Shown in pieces: positions 36,030 to 44,711 of a stretch of DNA of 64,000 nucleotides. A program made the translations under genes and the position numbers. The first letter of the stretch is position 1. Every line of letters begins with the position of its first letter. Under the pieces are notes generated by a model. It had not been told where the DNA came from. It worked only from the letters and a program-made list of their open reading frames with translations, and ran no database searches. Location of the stretch: the NCBI GenBank assembly GCA_016745315.1, contig CP066886.1, positions 1,705,501-1,769,500 of the forward strand, written 5' to 3'. This DNA comes from Arthrospira sp. PCC 9108. GTDB lineage: Bacteria > Cyanobacteriota > Cyanobacteriia > Cyanobacteriales > Microcoleaceae.

Positions 36030-36809
36030 TTACATAGCATCAGGGTCAATGCCTAATTCCCGCAGTTTTTCGGCTAGGCGGTTAGCGCGTTCTGCCTCCT
36101 GTTGGGCGCGTTCTGCCTCCTGTTGGGCGCGTTCTGCTTCCCGTTGGGCGCGTTCTGCTTCCCGTTGGGCGCGTTCTGCCTCCTGTTGGGCGCGTTCTGC
36201 CTCCTGTTGGGCGCGTTCTTCGGCTTGTTGGCGATCGCTCTCTAATTCGATATAAGTCGAGAATTTTCGACCATCGGGACGATACAATTCTAACCCCGAC
36301 TCCGAGATTTCAAATCGTACCCCTAACCGGGGAGAAATCCAGCCGTTTATGGATTCAATCAAAGTGAGTTGATTCTCTGTGCGAATCCAGCCACAGCAGT
36401 CAATTTTATCGGGGTCATAGATATAGTATTCTTCCACTCCATAACGCTGATAAAATTCCAGCTTTTTCGCCATTTCCGTTAAGGTATTTCCGGGAGATAA
36501 GACTTCAAAAACTACTTGGGGGGCGATATTATTTTCCTGCCATTGTAAATAAGACCCCCGTTTTCCTTTCGGTCGTCCCAAGGCTACCATCACATCTGGA
36601 GCCACTCGCAGTTTATTGTTGCCTTCTAGGGGATACCAGAGTAAATCTCCGGCTACGAATACGTTAGGGTCATCTTTAAAGAGGGCATCAATTCCCCCCT
36701 GAATCGTGACAATCCAGCGGAATTGTTCCGTATTTTCTGCCATAGGTTGACCGTCGCTTTCGGGGTAGATAATTGGGGTTTTGGGAGTGGTTTTAATCTC
36801 TGTAACCAT
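36030..36809 (-). CDS. Uma2-family protein, array copy 7 (259 aa)
   Basis: Seven heptads including two consecutive EAERAQR units. The core differs from the consensus at one residue, IESINGW instead of IETINGW, with several silent changes around 36355, so this copy is slightly older or has undergone partial conversion. Confidence 0.9.
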   Translation of the reverse strand: MVTEIKTTPKTPIIYPESDGQPMAENTEQFRWIVTIQGGIDALFKDDPNVFVAGDLLWYPLEGNNKLRVAPDVMVALGRPKGKRGSYLQWQENNIAPQVVFEVLSPGNTLTEMAKKLEFYQRYGVEEYYIYDPDKIDCCGWIRTENQLTLIESINGWISPRLGVRFEISESGLELYRPDGRKFSTYIELESDRQQAEERAQQEAERAQQEAERAQREAERAQREAERAQQEAERAQQEAERANRLAEKLRELGIDPDAM

Positions 36810-36851
36810 GTCGCCTCCTTGGGGTGGGTTCTGATTGGTGGTTAAAGGGGA

Positions 36852-37547
36852 TTACATAGCATCAGGGTCAATGCCTAATTCCCGCAGTTTTTCGGCTAGG
36901 CGGTTAGCGCGTTCTGCCTCCTGTTGGGCGCGTTCTTCGGCTTGTTGGGCGCGTTCTTCGGCTTGTTGGCGATCGCTCTCTAATTCGATATAAGTCGAGA
37001 ATTTCCGCCCATCGGGACGATACAATTCTAACCCCGACTCCGAGATTTCAAATCGTACCCCTAACCGGGGAGAAATCCAGCCGTTTATAGTTTCAATAAG
37101 CGTGAGTTGATTCTCTGTGCGAATCCAGCCACAGCAGTCAATTTTATCGGGGTCATAAATATAGTATTCTTCCACTCCATAACGCTGATAAAATTCCAGC
37201 TTTTTCGCCATTTCCGTTAAGGTATTTCCGGGAGATAAGACTTCAAAAACTACTTGGGGGGCGATATTATTTTCCTGCCATTGTAAATAAGACCCCCGTT
37301 TTCCTTTCGGTCGTCCCAAGGCTACCATCACATCTGGAGCCACTCGCAGTTTATTGTTGCCTTCTAGGGGATACCAGAGTAAATCTCCGGCTACGAATAC
37401 GTTAGGGTCATCTTTAAAGAGGGCATCAATTCCTCCTTGAATCGTGACAATCCAGCGGAATTGTTCGGTATTTTCTGCCATAGGTTGACCGTCGCTTTCG
37501 GGGTAGATAATTGGGGTTTTGGGGGTGGTTTTAATCTCTGTAACCAT
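36852..37547 (-). CDS. Uma2-family protein, array copy 6 (231 aa)
   Basis: Three heptads: AEERAQQ twice, then EAERANR. Core sequence matches the consensus throughout, including Asp72, Glu102 and the two lysines at 115-116. Confidence 0.9.
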   Translation of the reverse strand: MVTEIKTTPKTPIIYPESDGQPMAENTEQFRWIVTIQGGIDALFKDDPNVFVAGDLLWYPLEGNNKLRVAPDVMVALGRPKGKRGSYLQWQENNIAPQVVFEVLSPGNTLTEMAKKLEFYQRYGVEEYYIYDPDKIDCCGWIRTENQLTLIETINGWISPRLGVRFEISESGLELYRPDGRKFSTYIELESDRQQAEERAQQAEERAQQEAERANRLAEKLRELGIDPDAM

Positions 37548-37589
37548 GTCGCCTCCTTGGGGTGGGTTCTGATTGGTGGTTAAAGGGGA

Positions 37590-38306
37590 TTACATAGCAT
37601 CAGGGTCAATGCCTAATTCCCGCAGTTTTTCGGCTAGGCGGTTAGCGCGTTCTTCGGCTTGTTGGGCGCGTTCTGCCTCCTGTTGGGCGCGTTCTGCCTC
37701 CTGTTGGGCGCGTTCTTCGGCTTGTTGGCGATCGCTCTCTAATTCGATATAAGTCGAGAATTTCCGCCCATCGGGACGATACAATTCTAACCCCGACTCC
37801 GAGATTTCAAATCGTACCCCTAACCGGGGAGAAATCCAGCCGTTTATAGTTTCAATAAGCGTGAGTTGATTCTCTGTGCGAATCCAGCCACAGCAGTCAA
37901 TTTTATCGGGGTCATAAATATAGTATTCTTCCACTCCATAACGCTGATAAAATTCCAGCTTTTTCGCCATTTCCGTTAAGGTATTTCCGGGAGATAAGAC
38001 TTCAAAAACTACTTGGGGGGCGATATTATTTTCCTGCCATTGTAAATAAGACCCCCGTTTTCCTTTCGGTCGTCCCAAGGCTACCATCACATCTGGAGCC
38101 ACTCGCAGTTTATTGTTGCCTTCTAGGGGATACCAGAGTAAATCTCCGGCTACGAATACGTTAGGGTCATCTTTAAAGAGGGCATCAATTCCCCCCTGAA
38201 TCGTGACAATCCAGCGGAATTGTTCCGTATTTTCTGCCATAGGTTGACCGTCGCTTTCGGGGTAGATAATTGGGGTTTTGGGGGTGGTTTTAATCTCTGT
38301 AACCAT
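37590..38306 (-). CDS. Uma2-family protein, array copy 5 (238 aa)
   Basis: Four heptads, ending AEERANR instead of EAERANR. The heptad order is the same as in copy 1 (40815-41531), which suggests that one was copied from the other. Confidence 0.9.
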   Translation of the reverse strand: MVTEIKTTPKTPIIYPESDGQPMAENTEQFRWIVTIQGGIDALFKDDPNVFVAGDLLWYPLEGNNKLRVAPDVMVALGRPKGKRGSYLQWQENNIAPQVVFEVLSPGNTLTEMAKKLEFYQRYGVEEYYIYDPDKIDCCGWIRTENQLTLIETINGWISPRLGVRFEISESGLELYRPDGRKFSTYIELESDRQQAEERAQQEAERAQQEAERAQQAEERANRLAEKLRELGIDPDAM

Positions 38307-38348
38307 GTCGCCTCCTTGGGGTGGGTTCTGATTGGTGGTTAAAGGGGA

Positions 38349-39149
38349 TTACATAGCATCAGGGTCAATGCCTAATTCCCGCAGTTTTTCGGCTAGGCGG
38401 TTAGCACGTTCTGCCTCCTGTTGAGCGCGTTCTGCCTCCTGTTGAGCGCGTTCTGTCTCCTGTTGGGCGCGTTCTGCTTCCCGTTGGGCGCGTTCTGCTT
38501 CCCGTTGAGCGCGTTCTGCCTCCTGTTGGGCGCGTTCTGCCTCCTGTTGGGCGCGTTCTTCGGCTTGTTGGCGATCGCTCTCTAATTCGATATAAGTCGA
38601 GAATTTTCGACCATCGGGACGATACAATTCTAACCCCGACTCCGAGATTTCAAATCGTACCCCTAACCGGGGAGAAATCCAGCCGTTTATAGTTTCAATA
38701 AGCGTGAGTTGATTCTCTGTGCGAATCCAGCCACAGCAGTCAATTTTATCGGGGTCATAAATATAGTATTCTTCCACTCCATAACGCTGATAAAATTCCA
38801 GCTTTTTCGCCATTTCCGTTAAGGTATTTCCGGGAGATAAGACTTCAAAAACTACTTGGGGGGCGATATTATTTTCCTGCCATTGTAAATAAGACCCCCG
38901 TTTTCCTTTCGGTCGTCCCAAGGCTACCATCACATCTGGAGCCACTCGCAGTTTATTGTTGCCTTCTAGGGGATACCAGAGTAAATCTCCGGCTACGAAT
39001 ACGTTAGGGTCATCTTTAAAGAGGGCATCAATTCCTCCTTGAATCGTGACAATCCAGCGGAATTGTTCGGTATTTTCTGCCATAGGTTGACCGTCGCTTT
39101 CGGGGTAGATAATTGGGGTTTTGGGGGTGGTTTTAATCTCTGTAACCAT
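38349..39149 (-). CDS. Uma2-family protein, array copy 4 (266 aa)
   Basis: Eight heptads, joint longest. The sixth reads ETERAQQ (Ala to Thr), a variant shared only with copy 2 (40035-40772), so heptad blocks appear to be exchanged between non-adjacent copies. Confidence 0.9.
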   Translation of the reverse strand: MVTEIKTTPKTPIIYPESDGQPMAENTEQFRWIVTIQGGIDALFKDDPNVFVAGDLLWYPLEGNNKLRVAPDVMVALGRPKGKRGSYLQWQENNIAPQVVFEVLSPGNTLTEMAKKLEFYQRYGVEEYYIYDPDKIDCCGWIRTENQLTLIETINGWISPRLGVRFEISESGLELYRPDGRKFSTYIELESDRQQAEERAQQEAERAQQEAERAQREAERAQREAERAQQETERAQQEAERAQQEAERANRLAEKLRELGIDPDAM

Positions 39150-39191
39150 GTCGCCTCCTTGGGGTGGGTTCTGATTGGTGGTTAAAGGGGA

Positions 39192-39992
39192 TTACATAGC
39201 ATCAGGGTCAATGCCTAATTCCCGCAGTTTTTCGGCTAGGCGGTTAGCACGTTCTGCCTCCTGTTGAGCGCGTTCTGCCTCCTGTTGAGCGCGTTCTGCC
39301 TCCTGTTGGGCGCGTTCTGCTTCCCGTTGGGCGCGTTCTGCTTCCCGTTGAGCGCGTTCTGCCTCCTGTTGGGCGCGTTCTGCCTCCTGTTGGGCGCGTT
39401 CTTCGGCTTGTTGGCGATCGCTCTCTAATTCGATATAAGTCGAGAATTTCCGACCATCGGGACGATACAATTCTAACCCCGACTCCGAGATTTCAAATCG
39501 TACCCCTAACTGGGGAGAAATCCAGCCGTTTATAGTTTCAATAAGCGTGAGTTGATTCTCTGTGCGAATCCAGCCACAGCAATCGATTTTATCGGGGTCA
39601 TAGATATAGTATTCTTCCACTCCATAGCGCTGATAAAATTCCAGCTTTTTCGCCATTTCCGTTAAGGTATTTCCGGGAGATAAGACTTCAAAAACTACTT
39701 GGGGGGCGATATTATTTTCTTGCCATTGTAAATAAGACCCCCGTTTTCCTTTCGGTCGTCCCAAGGCTACCATCACATCTGGAGCCACTCGCAGTTTATT
39801 GTTGCCTTCTAGGGGATACCAGAGTAAATCTCCGGCTACGAATACGTTAGGGTCATCTTTAAAGAGGGCATCAATTCCCCCCTGAATCGTGACAATCCAG
39901 CGGAATTGTTCCGTATTTTCTGCCATAGGTTGACCGTCGCTTTCGGGGTAGATAATTGGGGTTTTGGGGGTGGTTTTAATCTCTGTAACCAT
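39192..39992 (-). CDS. Uma2-family protein, array copy 3 (266 aa)
   Basis: Eight heptads in the same order as copy 4 but with EAERAQQ in place of ETERAQQ. It has one core change, Arg to Gln in ISPQLGVRF. Silent changes near 39580-39605 (CAATCGAT, GGGTCATAGA) are shared with copy 2 but not with most others. Confidence 0.9.
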   Translation of the reverse strand: MVTEIKTTPKTPIIYPESDGQPMAENTEQFRWIVTIQGGIDALFKDDPNVFVAGDLLWYPLEGNNKLRVAPDVMVALGRPKGKRGSYLQWQENNIAPQVVFEVLSPGNTLTEMAKKLEFYQRYGVEEYYIYDPDKIDCCGWIRTENQLTLIETINGWISPQLGVRFEISESGLELYRPDGRKFSTYIELESDRQQAEERAQQEAERAQQEAERAQREAERAQREAERAQQEAERAQQEAERAQQEAERANRLAEKLRELGIDPDAM

Positions 39993-40034
39993 GTCGCCTC
40001 CTTGGGGTGGGTTCTGATTGGTGGTTAAAGGGGA

Positions 40035-40772
40035 TTACATAGCATCAGGGTCAATGCCTAATTCCCGCAGTTTTTCGGCTAGGCGGTTAGCGCGTTCTGC
40101 CTCCTGTTGGGCGCGTTCTGCCTCCTGTTGAGCGCGTTCTGTCTCCTGTTGGGCGCGTTCTTCGGCTTGTTGGGCGCGTTCTTCGGCTTGTTGGCGATCG
40201 CTCTCTAATTCGATATAAGTCGAGAATTTCCGCCCATCGGGACGATACAATTCTAACCCCGACTCCGAGATTTCAAATCGTACCCCTAACCGGGGAGAAA
40301 TCCAGCCGTTTATAGTTTCAATAAGCGTGAGTTGATTCTCTGTGCGAATCCAGCCACAGCAATCGATTTTATCTGGGTCATAGATATAGTATTCTTCCAC
40401 TCCATAGCGCTGATAAAATTCCAGCTTTTTCGCCATTTCCGTTAAGGTATTTCCGGGAGATAAGACTTCAAAAACTACTTGGGGGGCGATATTATTTTCT
40501 TGCCATTGTAAATAAGACCCCCGTTTTCCTTTCGGTCGTCCCAAGGCTACCATCACATCTGGAGCCACTCGCAGTTTATTGTTGCCTTCTAGGGGATACC
40601 AGAGTAAATCTCCGGCTACGAATACGTTAGGGTCATCTTTAAAGAGGGCATCAATTCCTCCTTGAATCGTGACAATCCAGCGGAATTGTTCCGTATTTTC
40701 TGCCATAGGTTGACCGTCGCTTTCGGGGTAGATAATTGGGGTTTTGGGAGTGGTTTTAATCTCTGTAACCAT
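40035..40772 (-). CDS. Uma2-family protein, array copy 2 (245 aa)
   Basis: Five heptads: AEERAQQ twice, ETERAQQ, EAERAQQ, EAERANR. It is the same length as copy 9 but has a different heptad order, so equal length arose independently. Core consensus otherwise. Confidence 0.9.
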   Translation of the reverse strand: MVTEIKTTPKTPIIYPESDGQPMAENTEQFRWIVTIQGGIDALFKDDPNVFVAGDLLWYPLEGNNKLRVAPDVMVALGRPKGKRGSYLQWQENNIAPQVVFEVLSPGNTLTEMAKKLEFYQRYGVEEYYIYDPDKIDCCGWIRTENQLTLIETINGWISPRLGVRFEISESGLELYRPDGRKFSTYIELESDRQQAEERAQQAEERAQQETERAQQEAERAQQEAERANRLAEKLRELGIDPDAM

Positions 40773-40814
40773 GTCGCCTCCTTGGGGTGGGTTCTGATTG
40801 TTGGTTAAAGGGGA

Positions 40815-41531
40815 TTACATAGCATCAGGGTCAATGCCTAATTCCCGCAGTTTTTCGGCTAGGCGGTTAGCGCGTTCTTCGGCTTGTTGGGCGCGTTCTG
40901 CCTCCTGTTGGGCGCGTTCTGCCTCCTGTTGGGCGCGTTCTTCGGCTTGTTGGCGATCGCTCTCTAATTCGATATAAGTCGAGAATTTCCGCCCATCGGG
41001 ACGATACAATTCTAACCCCGACTCCGAGATTTCAAATCGTACCCCTAACCGGGGAGAAATCCAGCCGTTTATAGTTTCAATAAGCGTGAGTTGATTCTCT
41101 GTGCGAATCCAGCCACAGCAGTCAATTTTATCGGGGTCATAAATATAGTATTCTTCCACTCCATAACGCTGATAAAATTCCAGCTTTTTCGCCATTTCCG
41201 TTAAGGTATTTCCGGGAGATAAGACTTCAAAAACTACTTGGGGGGCGATATTATTTTCCTGCCATTGTAAATAAGACCCCCGTTTTCCTTTCGGTCGTCC
41301 CAAGGCTACCATCACATCTGGAGCCACTCGCAGTTTATTGTTGCCTTCTAGGGGATACCAGAGTAAATCTCCGGCTACGAATACGTTAGGGTCATCTTTA
41401 AAGAGGGCATCAATTCCCCCTTGAATCGTGACAATCCAGCGGAATTGTTCCGTATTTTCTGCCATAGGTTGACCGTCGCTTTCGGGGTAGATAATTGGGG
41501 TTGTGGGGGTGGTTTTAATCTCTGTAACCAT
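40815..41531 (-). CDS. Uma2-family protein, array copy 1 (promoter-proximal, 238 aa)
   Basis: First gene of the array. Its N-terminus reads TTPTTPII where all others have TTPKTPII. The spacing between AAGGAGG and ATG is one base longer than in the other nine. Upstream, spacer homology ends and a possible promoter lies about 95 bp away. Four heptads. Confidence 0.9.
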   Translation of the reverse strand: MVTEIKTTPTTPIIYPESDGQPMAENTEQFRWIVTIQGGIDALFKDDPNVFVAGDLLWYPLEGNNKLRVAPDVMVALGRPKGKRGSYLQWQENNIAPQVVFEVLSPGNTLTEMAKKLEFYQRYGVEEYYIYDPDKIDCCGWIRTENQLTLIETINGWISPRLGVRFEISESGLELYRPDGRKFSTYIELESDRQQAEERAQQEAERAQQEAERAQQAEERANRLAEKLRELGIDPDAM

Positions 41532-41618
41532 GGTCGCCTCCTTGGGGTGGGTTGGCTAAAATCAGATGTGGAAAGTTAGAATGAATATGTTGCCTATGTT
41601 GAGGTTGATATGCTATTA

Positions 41619-41630
41619 TTTAGTATAGCA
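41619..41630 (-). promoter_or_regulatory. Possible extended -10 promoter of the Uma2 array
   Basis: On the minus strand, TGCTATACT (41630-41622) fits an extended -10 (TGnTATAMT), about 95 bp before the first ATG. No good -35 is visible, as expected for extended -10 promoters. The rest of 41532-41900 holds no gene. Confidence 0.35.
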
Positions 41631-41861
41631 ATGTCTGCCCTAATTGGATTAGAGGGGTTGAGGTATTTGATTGTACCGATGGATATTAGGGGACGCTAAA
41701 TCGGTAAAATTGTCTAGGGAAAGAATGGGAAACACCCAGATCACAAGAGATAGAGGAAAGTCGGAATCAAAGATTGTGTGGAAATTTGATCGCCTCTGTA
41801 AATCTGATCACGATCGCATTATTTAAACGCCGAAAAATCTATAAAAACCATGGCTAAATAA

Positions 41862-41886
41862 GAGACGAGGGATTATTCCTCGTCTC
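41862..41886 (-). terminator. Rho-independent terminator of clpC
   Basis: Perfect 9-bp stem GAGACGAGG (41862-41870) / CCTCGTCTC (41878-41886), 7-nt loop. On the minus strand it is followed by TTATTTA and starts 14 bp after the clpC stop. Confidence 0.8.
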
Positions 41887-41900
41887 CCAAGATCAACTAC

Positions 41901-44375
41901 TTAGCCGTTAGTGGTGGCATATTCAGGAAGCCGACGCAGACGTTCTTCACCCGTGATCACTTTGACCTGTCCATCATCATCCAAGTCTACCAAAGCCTGA
42001 TCACCCGGTTTAAGTGTACCCGATAGCATAGTTTCCGCCAGGACATCTTCTAAGAGGTTCATAATCGCACGACGGAGGGGACGAGCGCCATAATTAGGAT
42101 CATATCCCACCTCAACAATATGATCTTTAAAGCGATCGCTCACTTCCAAGACAATCTCCTTATCCCGCAAACGAGCAAACACTTCCTCCAACAGGATATC
42201 AGCAATCTGTTTAACCTCATCTTTCGTCAACTTACGGAAGACAATAATCTCATCAAGACGGTTAATAAACTCCGGTCGGAAATACTGTTTCAACTCCTCA
42301 TTAACCAAATTGCGAATTCGAGTATATTGAGCATCTTCCGGTGATTCCTCAAACTCAAAACCGAGACCGCCGCCACCCTTTTCAATCACCTTCGATCCGA
42401 TATTCGAGGTCATGATAATCAGAGTATTTTTGAAACTGACAGTGCGACCTTTAGCATCAGTAAGTCGTCCATCCTCCAAAATCTGCAATAGCATATTAAA
42501 GACATCCGGGTGAGCCTTTTCGATTTCGTCAAACAGAATCACCGTATAGGGACGACGACGCACCGCCTCCGTCAGTTGTCCACCCTCATCATAGCCAACA
42601 AAACCGGGAGGGGAACCAATCAGCTTAGAAACTGTGTGGCGTTCCATAAACTCCGACATATCCAAACGGATCATCGCTTCCACGGAACCAAAAAAGTAAT
42701 AAGCCAAAGCCTTAGTTAGTTCGGTTTTCCCCACCCCGGTTGGACCGGAAAAGATAAAGCTGGCGATCGGTCGGTTGGGGTTTTTCAGTCCCACCCTGGC
42801 GCGACGAATAGCGCGGGAAACGGCGCTAACAGCCTCATGTTGACCGATCAGGCGCTGATGTAGGGTATCTTCCATGTGCATCAGTTTATAGGACTCAGAT
42901 TCAGTCATTTTAGTGACCGGAATTCCCGTCCAAGCCGAGAGAACATCAGCGATATCCTCTTCGGTAACAATTAAGTTAGTTTTGATGCTAGTTTCCACTT
43001 GAGAAGCAGCTTCAATTTGGTCTTTGCATTGCAATTCACGATCGCGCAATTCTCCAGCCTTCTCAAAATCCTGAGCTTGAACAGCCGCATCTTTTTGTTT
43101 AACAATGTCCGACAGTTCCACTTTCAGATCTCGCACTTCTGGGGGTAACTTAGAGTGCATCACCCTCACTCGCGAGCCTGCTTCATCAATTAAATCGATC
43201 GCCTTATCAGGAAGAAAGCGATCGCTGATATAGCGGTGAGATAGTTTCGCCGCCGCCAAAACCGCCTCATCAGAAATAGTCAAGCGGTGGTGTTGTTCAT
43301 AAGCCGACCGCAACCCAAATAGAATCTCGATAGTTTCCTCAACGCTAGGTTCTCCCACCATTACCGGCTGAAATCGGCGTTCTAAGGCAGCATCACGCTC
43401 AATATACTTGCGGTATTCATCCAGAGTCGTTGCGCCGATACACTGCAATTCTCCCCGTGCTAAAGCCGGTTTAAGCATATTAGCAGCATCCATAGTTCCC
43501 TCAATAGCTCCCGCTCCCACCAGGGTATGGATCTCATCAATTAATAGGATAATATTGCCACTGGCTTTAATTTCCTGAACAATTTTTTTGAGTCGTTCTT
43601 CAAACTCTCCCCGGAAGCGGGTTCCCGCCACCAGAGTTCCCATTTCCAGGCTCACCACTTGGCGATTTTCCAGAAGTTCCGGCACATTGCCGTTAATAAT
43701 ACGTTGAGCCAGTCCTTCTGCGATCGCTGTTTTACCAACCCCCGGTTCACCAATTAGCACTGGGTTGTTTTTAGTACGGCGACCAAGTATTTGAATCACC
43801 CGTTCTATTTCGCGATCGCGTCCTACGATAGGATCTAGCTTTCCTTGAGCTGCTAACTGAGTCAAGTTAGTCGAAAACTCATCGAGGGTAGCCGTTTTGC
43901 GCCCCGAACTGCGGGAGGTTCCCCCGGCTGAGGCGGGGACTTCCTCCCCTAAATTCTTAATCAGTTCTGTGCGTAATTGTCGGCGCTCAATACCTAAGTT
44001 TTCCAGAACCTTGGCTGCTACACCTTCTTCATCTTGCAACAGCCCTAGCAATATATGTTCTGGCGCAATATAATTATTGCCCAACTGCCTAGCCTCTTTC
44101 ATCGCCGCCTCAAACACCCTCTTAGCGCGAGGTGTAAACGGAATTTCTGGTGGCATAAAACCAGAACCGCGCCCAATAATAGATTCAATCTCCCGGCGGG
44201 TATTATCCAAGTTTAGGTTTTGGTCTGAGAGTACCTTGGCGGCGATACTGGTTCCTTCCCCAATAATACCCAGTAGCAGTTGTTCAGTCCCAACGAAGTT
44301 ATGTCCTAAACGTCGTGCCTCTTCCTGAGAGAGCATCACGGCCTTGATCGCTTTATCTGAAAAATATTCAAACAT
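41901..44375 (-). CDS. clpC: ATP-dependent Clp protease ATP-binding subunit ClpC
   Basis: 824 aa, full length. Two N-terminal Clp repeats (FEYFSDKAIKAVMLSQEEARRLGHNFVG; RAKRVFEAAMKEARQLGNNYIAPEH). AAA-1 has Walker A GEPGVGKTA and Walker B ILLIDEIHTL. The UVR-containing middle domain (QAQDFEKAGELRDREL) marks ClpC rather than ClpA. AAA-2 has GPTGVGKTEL and VILFDEIEKAHPD. GLGF is a ClpP-docking-type loop. It unfolds substrates for ClpP in the cytosol. The second Clp repeat (IAPEHILLGLLQDEEG) and the region after it differ from the very conserved cyanobacterial housekeeping ClpC, so this may be a second paralogue. It is monocistronic, with a terminator after it. Confidence 0.93.
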   Translation of the reverse strand: MFEYFSDKAIKAVMLSQEEARRLGHNFVGTEQLLLGIIGEGTSIAAKVLSDQNLNLDNTRREIESIIGRGSGFMPPEIPFTPRAKRVFEAAMKEARQLGNNYIAPEHILLGLLQDEEGVAAKVLENLGIERRQLRTELIKNLGEEVPASAGGTSRSSGRKTATLDEFSTNLTQLAAQGKLDPIVGRDREIERVIQILGRRTKNNPVLIGEPGVGKTAIAEGLAQRIINGNVPELLENRQVVSLEMGTLVAGTRFRGEFEERLKKIVQEIKASGNIILLIDEIHTLVGAGAIEGTMDAANMLKPALARGELQCIGATTLDEYRKYIERDAALERRFQPVMVGEPSVEETIEILFGLRSAYEQHHRLTISDEAVLAAAKLSHRYISDRFLPDKAIDLIDEAGSRVRVMHSKLPPEVRDLKVELSDIVKQKDAAVQAQDFEKAGELRDRELQCKDQIEAASQVETSIKTNLIVTEEDIADVLSAWTGIPVTKMTESESYKLMHMEDTLHQRLIGQHEAVSAVSRAIRRARVGLKNPNRPIASFIFSGPTGVGKTELTKALAYYFFGSVEAMIRLDMSEFMERHTVSKLIGSPPGFVGYDEGGQLTEAVRRRPYTVILFDEIEKAHPDVFNMLLQILEDGRLTDAKGRTVSFKNTLIIMTSNIGSKVIEKGGGGLGFEFEESPEDAQYTRIRNLVNEELKQYFRPEFINRLDEIIVFRKLTKDEVKQIADILLEEVFARLRDKEIVLEVSDRFKDHIVEVGYDPNYGARPLRRAIMNLLEDVLAETMLSGTLKPGDQALVDLDDDGQVKVITGEERLRRLPEYATTNG

Positions 44376-44711
44376 TTTGTGCTTTTCCCGTCGAGCTATT
44401 GTACTTACCTAACCCTGGGGTGTGCTTTTGGTCCGTGCAGGAGGAACATCACACCACCAAGATTTGTAAACTTTTATGTATTTTGCCTATCCTTACTCTA
44501 TCGCTACTCTAGCAATAATGTAGTAAGGATAGCCGTAATTTTGCTGAAACGGGGACTAAGGGCTAGGGAAAGGGTTGATCAACCCGTCCCCAATTTTTAG
44601 GCCTTACTCAGCCAAGAACTTTACCGTAGCAAAATAATTGCTAACGGATCAACCAGGTTTCTTGGTGGCGGTTGATGTCAAATTAACCGCCTAATTATCA
44701 ATTATCCCTAC
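44376..44711. promoter_or_regulatory. clpC upstream region with palindromes
   Basis: 336-bp gap without a supported gene. It holds an 11-bp inverted repeat CTATCCTTACT (44487-44497) / AGTAAGGATAG (44522-44532), and the 14-bp perfect palindrome GGGTTGATCAACCC (44572-44585) nested in GGGGAC (44551-44556) / GTCCCC (44586-44591). These could be operators or leader hairpins for clpC, or, for the second, a terminator for the neighbouring side. Confidence 0.4.

Larger units (their letters stand above)
33732..41531 (-). repeat. Ten-copy tandem array of Uma2 genes
   Basis: Ten head-to-tail copies, each gene plus a conserved 42-bp spacer (period 717-843 bp). The genes are nearly identical in nucleotide sequence over the first 195 codons and last 18 codons. 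They differ by 0 to 6 extra 21-bp units encoding coiled-coil heptads such as EAERAQQ, EAERAQR or AEERAQQ. In array order from the promoter end, lengths are 238, 245, 266, 266, 238, 231, 259, 252, 245 and 224 aa, so every step from 224 to 266 by sevens is present. Each spacer carries AAGGAGG 4 nt before the ATG (5 nt in the first gene). Spacer homology stops near 41551 upstream of the first gene. Confidence 0.97.

Noticed and set aside
36013..36255. 80-codon plus-strand frame of ARSASCW repeats
   Set aside because: Antisense of the Uma2 heptad repeats, seen in only some copies.
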